From Symsagittifera roscoffensis (taxonomy: Eukaryota > Xenacoelomorpha > Acoela > Convolutidae): a stretch of DNA of 64,000 bases. Shown here in pieces: positions 55,901 to 64,000 of the stretch (position 1 is the first letter of the stretch; each line of letters begins with the position of its first letter). Position numbers and translations under genes: made by a program. The stretch covers positions 4,857,079 to 4,921,078 of the forward strand of contig NC_087068.1 in assembly GCF_963678635.1 (NCBI RefSeq), in the 5' to 3' direction. The notes beneath the pieces were generated by a model. It was not told the DNA's origin. It did no database searches and saw only the letters and a list, made by a program, of their open reading frames with translations.

Positions 55901-58900
55901 TTTTCTGCAGCGCCACTCCCTTATCTTGCGGCTTATTTTAGAAAATGAGTTCGAAATGTTTCTTAACCACCACACTCTTATCTCGCTGCTTGTCCTAGAA
56001 GATAAGTTTTGAAAGTTTTCTAAAGCGGCATCCCTTATCTTGCTGCTTATCCAAGAATATAAGATACGGAAAGTTTTCTTAATCGCCATTCCCTTATTCC
56101 GCTGCTTATCTAAGAAAATAAGTTCGAAAAGTTTGATTGAGCTCCAGTCCTTTATCTCGCTGCTTGTCTAGGAAGATAGGTTCGGAAAGTTTTCGATAAG
56201 CCACTCCCTTATCTCGTTGCTTATCCAAGAATTAGTTCAAAAAATTTCCTTAACCGCCATTCCTTATCTCGCTGCTTATCCAAGAAAGTGAGTTCGGAAA
56301 ATTTCCTCAACCGCCACTCATTTATTTCGCTGCTTATCCAAGAAAATAAATTCGAAAAGTTTGACTGAGCTCCAGTCCCTTATCTCGCTGCTTGTCTAGG
56401 AAGATAAGTTCGGAAAGTTTTCGATAAAACCACTCCCTCATCTCGTTGCTTTTCCAAGAAAATAGTTCGAAAAGTTTCCTTAACCGCCATTCCTTATCTC
56501 GCTGCTTGTCCAAGAAAGTGAGTTCAAAATATTTTCTCAACCGCCTTTCATTTATCTCGTTGCTTATCCATGAAAATAAGTTCGAAGAATTTTTCTAACC
56601 GCCACTCCTTTATCTCGCTGATTATCCAAGAATATAAGTTCTAAAAGTTTTCTTAACCGCCACTCCTTTATCTTGCTGCTTATAGAAGAAGAAAATTTGA
56701 CAAGTTTTCTTAAGCACCACTCTGTTAACTCGCTGCTTATCCAAGAAAATGAAATCGAAAGCTTTTCTTAACCACCACGCCTTTACCTCGTTGCATATCC
56801 AAGAAGATCAATTCAAAATAAAATTTCTTAAAAGCCACTACCTTATCTTGCTGCTTATCCAAGGTGATAATTTCGAAAAAATATTTTTTAGCTCCACTCC
56901 CTTACCGCGCGTACTTTTCAAGAAGTTAAAATCGGAAATTTTTCGTGAGCGCCACTCCTCTGATTGAAAAGTTTGATTGAGTGCCAGTCTTTAATTCGCT
57001 GCTTATCTAGGAAAACAAGTTCGAAAAAATCTTAAGCGTATTTCCTCTATCTCGCTGCTCATTCAAGAATATTAGGTCAAAAAGTTTTCTTAACCGCCAC
57101 TCCTCTATCTCACTGCTTGTCGAACAAGATAAGTTCGAAAAGTTTGATTGAGTGCCAGTCTTATATTTCGCTGCTTATCTAGGAAGACAAGTTCGAAAAA
57201 ATCTTAAGCGTATTTCCTCTATCTCGCTGCTCATACAAGAATATTGAGTACGAAAGATTTTATTAAGCGCAACTCCTTTATCTCGCTTTTTATCCAAGAA
57301 GATAAGTTCGGAAAGGTTTCTTAAGCACCACAACCTTATCTCACTGCTTATCCAAGAAGATAAGTTCGGGAAGTTTTCCTAAGTGCCACTCCCATATCTC
57401 GCTGCTTATCCAAGAAGATAAGTTTGGAAAGTTTTTTATTAGCGCCACTACCTTATCTCGCTGCTTATCCAAGAAGATAAGATCGCAAAGTTTTCTTAAG
57501 TGCCACTTGAATATCTCAATGATTATCCAAGAATGAAAAGTATGGAAAGGTATTAAGTATGAAAAATTGTCTCAACCGCCACTCCCTTATATCGCTGCTT
57601 ATCTAAGAAGATAAGTTCGGAAAGTTCTCTTAAGCACCTCTACTTTATCTCATTGCTTATCCAGGAAAATAATTTTGAAAAGTTTTCTTAACCGCCACCA
57701 CTCTCTTATCTCGCTGCTTATCCAAGGAGAATGTTTTTTTGCCATAAGTTTTATCTCAAAAATGTTATAAAAATAGCAGAAGCAACTTTTTGTTTTTTAC
57801 AATGTATGATTAGCAATGCTTAGACACTATCACGTTTTATGACAAGCTGTTTTTCTTTCCATAACTGAAAAGCAAAACCTTTTTGTTATAAGGTTTTGTG
57901 TTTCATTCAAAATACAATAACCAAGGTTTTTCTGTCATAAGAAAACCCAGTGTGTAACTGGAAGTTACCATGCAGATAAACTGCATTTGGTGTTTTTGTC
58001 ATGAAAATTAATGTTAACATTTTTACACAGAATTGTATGCATCGGAAAAAGCATATTCGAGCACAGAAGCAAGTTTGCAACTAAAAAAAAACTTAAAAAT
58101 TTTCCCCTCTTATTTGTTTTTTATGGAAAATTGCATATCAGGCAATTTTTATATATGAAATTGCAGGACAAGTTTTTTCGTTAAAAGACTTTTTTGATGC
58201 CAAAGTTGCTTTCATGTAATCAAAGCTGCCACCAATTGGTGGTGTTTGAGTTTTAATCCAATTTGAGATAACTTTCGAAAAAAAAACAATCGGTTGAATA
58301 AAAGCTTGTCATGCAACTTTATTCTATGAAAATTGTATGTCAGGCGTTTTTCCATAGACTCCATAAATGTATGATAGGCTTTTTTCTTGTATGAAAGTGA
58401 ATTCGGGATATTATGCGAAAAAAAAGAACTGAAACGCAAACCATGAACTCCCAGCAAGGATTTTACTATACATACAGATGTAGAAAACTTTTAGTTTAAA
58501 AAAAACGAAAAATTGACCTTTTTATTCCAACACTGCTTTTTTTGACCGATTATCAAATTAAAATTATAAAAACAAGGTTTCTCTCTCTCTCTCTCTCTCT
58601 CTCTGAATAGGCTCTTAAGTTCCCCCCTGGAAATATAAAGATTATAAAACCCATGCCATTTTTTTCGGGCCTTAGGGGGCCGATAATTTTCATATAGACA
58701 AAAATTTGCAAAATTTTGCAATATTACCTTGATCCAGTTGAGCTGTTTGCCTTTTTCTGTCATATCCGTCAATTTCTTTATGTAGTTCTCTGGAGACAGA
58801 CCCTTTTTCATGCCCTGTCGCCAATACATACGCATTTGGTATTTGCAGCAATCTAAACCAAAGTCATGGCAATTAAAAGATTGAAAATAAAATTAACTGA

Positions 58901-60591
58901 ATGTACATAAATTCCGCCAGTTATTGTTCCCACTTTCGATACGAAAGTAACGGAATATTTGTGCTGGGGTGGGTTTTTTTTCTGCAAACAAATTTCGTCT
59001 TTTTAACTAGCCATTTTTGACGGATTTTTTTTTATATCATTCAAAAGCTATTTTTGTCCTAAGCTTGAACTTGAAAATATATTTCACATGTGAACATTTT
59101 TTGCAAAGTTATGGGGGCTTAAAAAAGATTGCTATTTTAGCCAATTTGGGACAGTTAACGCGCGATATATTTCGCGCTAATAACGCATAAGGGGAGATTT
59201 AACCCGTCCTAGAGATCGTTCCAAATTGGTTGAAAGAAGCTTATTTGCCATAATTGATTTGTTATAAGGAGCAAAATATATGCTTTTGTACTGTATATGG
59301 CGTGTGGGGGGATGATTTTCCTAAAAAATTTCATCTTTTAGAAAAAAAAATTCATTTTATTTTTATTTAGTTCAATTTTTTTTGTTATTACTGCTCCATA
59401 AACCTTAAAAGGCATTAAATTGATTTCTAGCTACTAATTAAAAAACTCATAGTTTGATTACCTGCTTGTTGCTTAAATTTACTTTGAATTGTTTTTCCAA
59501 ATATTGTGCTTCAATGTTGTATCATATGACAGAAAAATAAACAAGAATGCTCGTATCAGGGCGAAACCCTGAATGTTCCGACTGCCTTGAAGGTTTTTGG
59601 AGCAGTAAAAACATAAACAACGTAAAAAAAAACTGAAATAATATAAAACTTTTAAAAATTCTATGAAAATCATCCCCCCACACGCCATATGAAGTACAAA
59701 ACAATAGATTTTGCTGCTTGTGACAAATCAATAATGGCGAATAAGCTTCCTAAAACCAATTTGGGACAATTTCTAAACTGATTACGTCTCCGCTTACGCG
59801 TTAATAGCCCAAGTTATATTGCGCGTTAATTGTCCAAAAATGGCCAAAAAGCAATCTTTTTTAAGCCCCATAACTTTGCAAAAAATGTTCACATGCAAAA
59901 TATCTTTTCAAATTCAAGCTCAGAACACCAATAGCTACTGAATGATATAAAAATTTCCAACAAAAATCGCGAGTTCAAAAGTCAACATTTCTCTGAAGAA
60001 AAGAAAAATTCAACCCGAGCAAAAATAATCCGTTACTTTTGTACTTACAAAAAGCCAAATCTTCCGAATACCTCTTAAAGTCCAAATCATAAGGTAACTT
60101 GCTAAATATTCCAACTTCCGAAGCAAGCTTCTATAACAAAAAACATTTTGCGCTGTTTTAAACAGGGACTGAACTTATATTTTTGACATATTTTTCAGGT
60201 GAAAAAATTAGTTCTTAAAAAGCAAGCTAGTGTGCTTTCTTACTGATTTTTCTTAAGTGCAAAGCCTTAAATTTTTCTTCACCAACATATGAATAATCAG
60301 TTGAGCTGAAACACTATTGCGCTGTGGGCAACATTTTTCTATTGGTTCAGTATTGGCCAAATCTTAAGGAATAAAACTCAAAGAATTCTCACCGAATATG
60401 TTATCGAAAGTGAAAAAGCTGTAGGCCTTGTAGATGGGGTATATCAACTGTCCGAATTTCCATAAATCTCTTTTTCTCGATATCCTTTCGCTGTAACTAT
60501 GATTTGATTGAAAGCCAAGAAGGCAGTAGTAAATACTGAAGCAAAAAAATCTTGCGATAAAATCAAAGCATGATTTTCTACTAATTTCCAT
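52763..60591 (-). CDS. three-exon gene for an unrecognised secreted protein, 184 residues
   Basis: Exons (minus strand): 60591-60393, 58852-58728, 52993-52763. Splice sites: ATTCG/GTGAGAA to TTTGGTTTAG; ATCAAG/GTAATA to TATTCTGTAG. Phases 1 and 0 agree. Start ATG at 60591, stop TAG at 52765-52763. The N-terminus MEISRKSCFDFIARFFCFSI followed by YYCLLGF is a plausible signal peptide, then a basic ERISRKRDLW, a CC pair at residues 68-69, YIKKLTDMTEKGKQLNW, an N-glycosylation site (NETS), an amphipathic ALRIEGNFRRSLDYLLVLQE and a C-terminus with two Cys (VICMAKPWMC). Mature Cys: 68, 69, 116, 175, 182. No family recognised. DLWKFGQLI plus a later CC faintly recalls secreted phospholipase A2, but the calcium loop and His-Asp are absent. 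Confidence 0.65.
53040..57727. repeat. 58-bp satellite array, about 80 units, inside an intron
   Basis: Consensus parts: CTTATCTCGCTGCTTATCC, AAGAAGATAAGTTCGG, AAAGTTTTCTTAAGCGCC, ACTCC. Each unit has two CTTATC and one GATAAG. Units differ by 10-20 percent. A larger block of four units is duplicated exactly: about 53916-54143 and 54144-54371. Short ORFs in all frames here are periodic artefacts. Confidence 0.95.
57735..58440. mobile_element. CTTATCATAC element, reverse copy
   Basis: Reverse-complement matches to 21366-21470 (TGATAGTGTC, TATAACATTTTTGAGA) and to 24240-24420 (CCATGCAGATAAACTGC, GTGTGTAACTGGAAGTTACC). The end carries ATGATAGGCTTTTTTC, a variant of the family terminus. Confidence 0.7.
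58580..58604. repeat. (CT)n microsatellite
   Basis: About 12 CT units in the intron next to exon 2 of the minus-strand gene. Confidence 0.95.
58728..58852 (-). other. middle exon of the 184-residue protein gene
   Basis: 125 nt, starts with two bases that complete Asp, then CCKYQMRMYWRQGMKK ... GKQLNWIK, with clean acceptor (TTTAG) and donor (AAG/GTAATA). Confidence 0.7.
58923..59415 (+). mobile_element. dispersed repeat CGAAAGTAACGG, forward copy
   Basis: ACTTTCGATACGAAAGTAAC, GGGGTGGGTTTTTTTTC, ACAGTTAACGCGCGATAT, GGCGTGTGGGGGGATG, then ACCTTAAAAGGCA. Same family as 16821-17341; the hairpin end is missing. Confidence 0.85.
59542..60048 (-). mobile_element. dispersed repeat CGAAAGTAACGG, reverse copy
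   Basis: Begins CAAGAATGCTCGTATCAGGG, then CGAAACCCTGAATGTTCC, and runs backward to CCGTTACTTTTGTACTTAC. Together with 58923-59415 it forms an inverted repeat of about 500-bp arms with a 125-bp spacer. Confidence 0.85.
60393..60591 (-). other. first coding exon of the 184-residue protein gene
   Basis: 199 nt from ATG to a GTGAGAA donor. It codes for the signal peptide and the segment RDLWKFGQLIYPIYKAYSFF. Confidence 0.6.
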
Positions 60592-60691
60592 TCTCAAATT
60601 TATTCAAATTCACTTTCTTTTTTATTTTGAATTTTCACAGTTTGAATGATGAAATTATCAATTCAAGGATCAATTGAACAAATCTTGAGCT

Positions 60692-61078
60692 TTGGATTAT
60701 CATGAAGGCAAACTCAATTTTCAGTTTATTCTGCTTTCTGGAGATTCCCTTACGCTGCTTGAAAAGTTTTTATTTATTTACAGTGATTTTTTTTATCAAC
60801 AATTAATTACACAGAATTTAATAAAGGTGTCTCATTCGCCCTTTGTTTGCAGAATGAAAGTAAACTCAAGTAAAAACCATAATAAGTCACAGATCGAGGA
60901 ACATGCAAAACTAAATTTTTCATCACTTGGGAAAACTCTCCTCCATTTCCCGTTTAAAGAAAGAAAGGTTTTAATTCTCCTGAAAAACATAAACACCAAA
61001 TTATACAAAATGCAACGAAATCTGGAGAAGACATACAACAGAAGTAAAAATGGTTTTAATAACAATAAATTAGTTTAA
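60692..61078 (+). other. open stretch of 128 codons, coding status uncertain
   Basis: Plus-strand frame without an ATG at its start. The second half (from about 60855, after GTTTGCAG) is hydrophilic and lysine-rich (NHNKSQIEEHAKLNF, NINTKLYKMQRNLEKTYN). The minus strand of the same segment also has splice-like borders (TTTTTCAG at about 60976) with a possible exon. The two readings exclude each other and I cannot choose. Confidence 0.2.
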
Positions 61079-61105
61079 CAAGTAGCTACGAAAATGTTCA
61101 TTTCC

Positions 61106-61365
61106 GCGTCCAGACAATTCAGCCGATTTGAAATTCAGACAATTCAGCCAAAAAGATGCAGACAATTCAGCCAATAATAGTGATCGCCGCCCAACGGCGA
61201 CCTTAAACCGAGAAATATCTCCAATTCCGATTTTTTTTCTTTCGAATCTAGCGTTTTGTAAAACTGACCGAATTGTCTCAGGCTGAATTGTCTGTATATT
61301 TCTGGCTGAATTGTCTGAATTTCAACTTGGCCGAATTGTCTTTGGTCGAATCGTCTGTGCGCCGT
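61106..61365. mobile_element. MITE with CAGACAATTCAGCC repeats
   Basis: The left side has three CAGACAATTCAGCC; the right side has GGCTGAATTGTCTG three to four times. AAATTCAGACAATTCAGCC is exactly inverted on the right. The centre contains CGCCGCCCAACGGCG. About 260 bp. Confidence 0.8.
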
Positions 61366-61442
61366 TCATTTCATCTTAATTTCTTTAGAAATTTTCAATT
61401 TCTAAAAAACTAAAACAAGTTGAAACTTCATCAAACTTTATC

Positions 61443-61592
61443 ATGACCACACTAATCAGTTGCATCATTAAAATCATTAAACAGAATTTGAAGGCAGAAA
61501 AAAAGAATAAAAATCTCCAAATTAATCAGAGTTTGAAAAACACGGAGAAGGTACAGCAGAATCTACAGGTTTACCAAGTATTACCCATTTGA
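61443..61592 (+). other. small ORF, 49 codons, possible coiled coil
   Basis: ATG to TGA. KQNLKAEKKNKNLQINQSL and KNTEKVQQNLQ are heptad-like and lysine-rich. A donor CTACAG/GTTTAC lies inside. No homology recognised. Confidence 0.15.
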
Positions 61593-62367
61593 GGTCAGCA
61601 TACTACGTTTAATTGAGTCAAAAACAAACACCGAGAAAAATCTCTGATGTTCTCCCTTTTTTTCAAAAATTTTGACGTATGTACTGGGAAAATATCAACA
61701 AAATTCAAATAAAAAAAAAACAATATCTAGATTTGGGGGCTCATTTTTTTTCACAAACGTCAAAATTTCCAGCAGCATTAAAACGAAGAGTTCAACTTTA
61801 TTTATAATTCAAAAAAGTAATTTACCAAACGAAATCATGAATAAATTAATCGGTTTTTAAATAAGGAAAAAAATGAAGTTTCACTAAAAAAATTATTTTC
61901 AAATCCCACCGGCAATAATTCCAAGGTTTTAAGTTTGTTATACGAAATGCATTCTCTATACCGTATCAAATTCTTTAAACTGATTTTTCAAAAAGAACCG
62001 CAATGTAGTTTATTTATTTTTTTTACAGAAATGAGTACAATTATCAGACGCTCAAAATAGTGGTATTCAAAAAAAATTAGTAATTTTATCTTCTAAAAAT
62101 TTCATCACAAAGATTGTGAATTTTTCTGAAAAAAAAAACAAATTTCGATGTTTCTTTTGCAACAACAAGTTTAGGTTAAAAACGTTGAAACTAAGCCATA
62201 ACCTGAAACTTTCATTAAAAAAATAGCACTAACCTCAGTTTTTCAGTTAAATCTGCTAATGCAACAATTGTGCTGTGCATGGCTTCCGAAAGTTTAATGT
62301 TTAATTAATAATTTCAGTCATATTGTTTCAGCCATTATCGTTAGATTTTTAAATAATAAATGAGTAC

Positions 62368-62593
62368 CTGCAAACATTCGATCAATTATGTCATTGCTCA
62401 AGAAAATCTCAAAAAGCAAACACAACAGCTGAAGATAAATCTTTGAAGTAGATTGTAACCTTTTTTCAGCACATTGCTGTGAAGGTCGATTGTTTGGAAC
62501 CCCTGAAATCAAAAACTCCAGGGAGCTCCATTTCCGTTCACGATTTGAAGTAGCACCAAAAGAAGACAAAACTGAAATTCGAAAATCTGACAT
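62368..62593 (-). other. possible exon with ATG (75 codons)
   Basis: From ATG at 62593 to a good donor GCAG/GTACTC at 62368. An acceptor-like TTTTTGATTTCAG lies in the middle (62503). It reads ERKWSSLEF, SQQCAEKRLQSTSKIYLQLL and FLSNDIIDRMFA. It ends in phase 1, so it could be spliced to 58852 as an alternative first exon of the minus-strand gene, or it may belong to another gene. Confidence 0.3.
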
Positions 62594-62599
62594 TCAACC

Positions 62600-63600
62600 G
62601 GTTAACCGCCTAATGTAGATATCTGACCATTTATTGGGCTAACCGGTTTTGAAACTAGCCAGTTTTTTTGCTATACACTGATTAAACTCGGATAAGTTCT
62701 TTTGAGCGTTTTGCATGGGTATGCTGTGACTTTTCATGTAATTTCTAAACAAGCAGATCAGCATTTTTAAAAGCGTCATTTTTTGCGATATCTTTGAACG
62801 TTGCTGAAAATGATTTTTAATAAGATGCTCAGTTTTGAAACTAAATTTTTGTCAATATTTTGCATTTTTTGGAGAGTTTTGTTTCAGATTGTTGAGTGAA
62901 TTATCAAAAAACATGTAAAATTAAAATTTGTTGAGCCAAACGTGTTTATATGATAAAAAACATGATAGTTTAATTTGCTGATGACACCTGATCGCTTGAT
63001 TATATCTTTTTAGTCGAGTTTGAAATAATTAATTCGAACATATAATGAAAAATGCCAAGAAAGTTTTGGGAAAATTGGTGACTAAGGATAAAAATATATC
63101 TGTTATTTTTGAGAAAAAAATATCTTAAAAAAATTCAAAGTCAACAAGAGAAATCAATTGAATACAAAGGTCTTTTCGAAACAATCAAATTGTATTTGTT
63201 GACCATCTCGTTTTGACTTTCCATATACTTTCTAATGAATCACAAGAGTTTTTTTGAAAGCATCCTTTATACCAATGATCAAGAGGTAACCTTTATCAAG
63301 AAGCTGAAGTTTGAAAGTAACGTTTCGGTCAAGCTTTTTTTCTCTTTTTTCCTTTTTCTCGAAAGTTATTTTGGGTTTTTCAGTAATTTATCAAAAAAAC
63401 GCGGAAACTAGATTTACCAAGTGTTTTTTCCATGATTACATTATATTATGTTATGTTCGCCTCAATTAATACCGCCATTGCTAATTGCAAGTGTAATAAA
63501 ATCTTGAAAATATGAAAAATGACTAGAATGGTTCAAAACAATTCGATCAACTATGAAATATCTCAGTCAATTTGGAAAACAATCGAATCATTTTTTATTG
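62600..63600. other. interval without a supported gene
   Basis: An AACCGGTTAACC/GGCTAACCGGTT inverted motif is at 62597-62650. The rest is AT-rich with no ORF or splice pair worth listing. Confidence 0.5.
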
Positions 63601-63604
63601 TTTC

Positions 63605-63942
63605 AACTTCGTAACAAAAGTAACGGAATAATTGTGCTTGAGCTCGTGGTGGTTTTTTTTTCTTCAGACAAATTTCGACTTTTTAACTAAGCATTTTTGA
63701 CGGAACTTTTTATATCAGCCGACAGGTATTGTTGTCCTGAGTTCAAGTTTGAAAAGATATTCCACCTGTGATCATTTTTCATAAATTATGAGGGTTTAAG
63801 GATTGCCATTTTGGCTAATTTGGGACAATTAACGCGCGATATTAAGTTTAAGCGGAGATTTAATCCGTCTTGGAAGTTGTTCCAAATTGGTTGAGGAAGC
63901 TTATTTGCATAATTGTTTTGTTAATAGTAGCGAAGACTATCA
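63605..63942 (+). mobile_element. dispersed repeat CGAAAGTAACGG, degraded copy
   Basis: AAAAGTAACGGAATAATTGTG, TTCAGACAAATTTCGACTTT, ACAATTAACGCGCGATATTA, then a small internal deletion; lost after ATCACTTTGTAC. Confidence 0.8.
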
Positions 63943-64000
63943 CTTTGTACGGGGTTTAGAAATTGGACGATAAGCAAATTAGACTGAGGCACTTAAAAAG

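Noticed and set aside
53040-57727. CRISPR array
   Set aside because: The repeats are contiguous and diverged with no unique spacers, and the sequence is eukaryotic.
52763-60591. Secreted phospholipase A2 assignment for the minus-strand gene
   Set aside because: DLWKFGQLI and a CC pair resemble the family, but the Ca-binding loop and the catalytic His-Asp are missing and the cysteine pattern differs.

Overview
The window is AT-rich animal nuclear DNA, most likely from an invertebrate; the exact taxon cannot be read from it. The evidence is GT-AG introns joining in-phase exons, a secreted mucin-like gene, a decayed Ty3/gypsy retrotransposon, many small inverted-repeat transposons and several minisatellites. 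Nothing looks bacterial. Most of the 64 kb is repeat; only about 6.5 kb is convincing host coding sequence.

Layout. 1-3274 is the 3' half of a broken Ty3/gypsy element. 5995-12476 is a full-length copy of the same element with short LTRs, primer-binding site, polypurine tract and the order gag, protease, RT, RNase H, integrase, C-terminal ORF. Both copies carry the same frameshifts and stops. A small plus-strand gene, of which three exons can be placed, lies at 13202-17491; one of its introns is almost entirely a transposon. 18.3-21.6 kb holds a foldback element and an 84-bp tandem array.

22939-29481 is the best gene: a secreted Thr/Ala/Pro/Glu-rich mucin of about 1800 residues, with a four-cysteine module before the mucin region and four after it. 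A broken paralogue of its signal-peptide exon lies at 45589-45741, followed by degenerate minisatellites up to 49.1 kb.

31.97-40.03 kb is a recent segmental duplication: two 3.16-kb copies separated by a 0.66-kb tandem repeat. Each copy contains the same broken cysteine-containing pseudogene on the minus strand. 43.5 kb has a minus-strand exon resembling the CENP-B/Tc5 helix-turn-helix. 49.4 kb has a hAT-type MITE.

52763-60591 (minus strand) is a three-exon gene assembled here for an unrecognised secreted protein of 184 residues. Its second intron carries a 4.7-kb array of about 80 copies of a 58-bp repeat rich in GATA motifs, and its first intron holds two head-to-head copies of a dispersed repeat. 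The window ends in further repeats and low-confidence ORFs.

All splice sites and gene models were read by eye. Family names rest on motif recognition, not on a database search.
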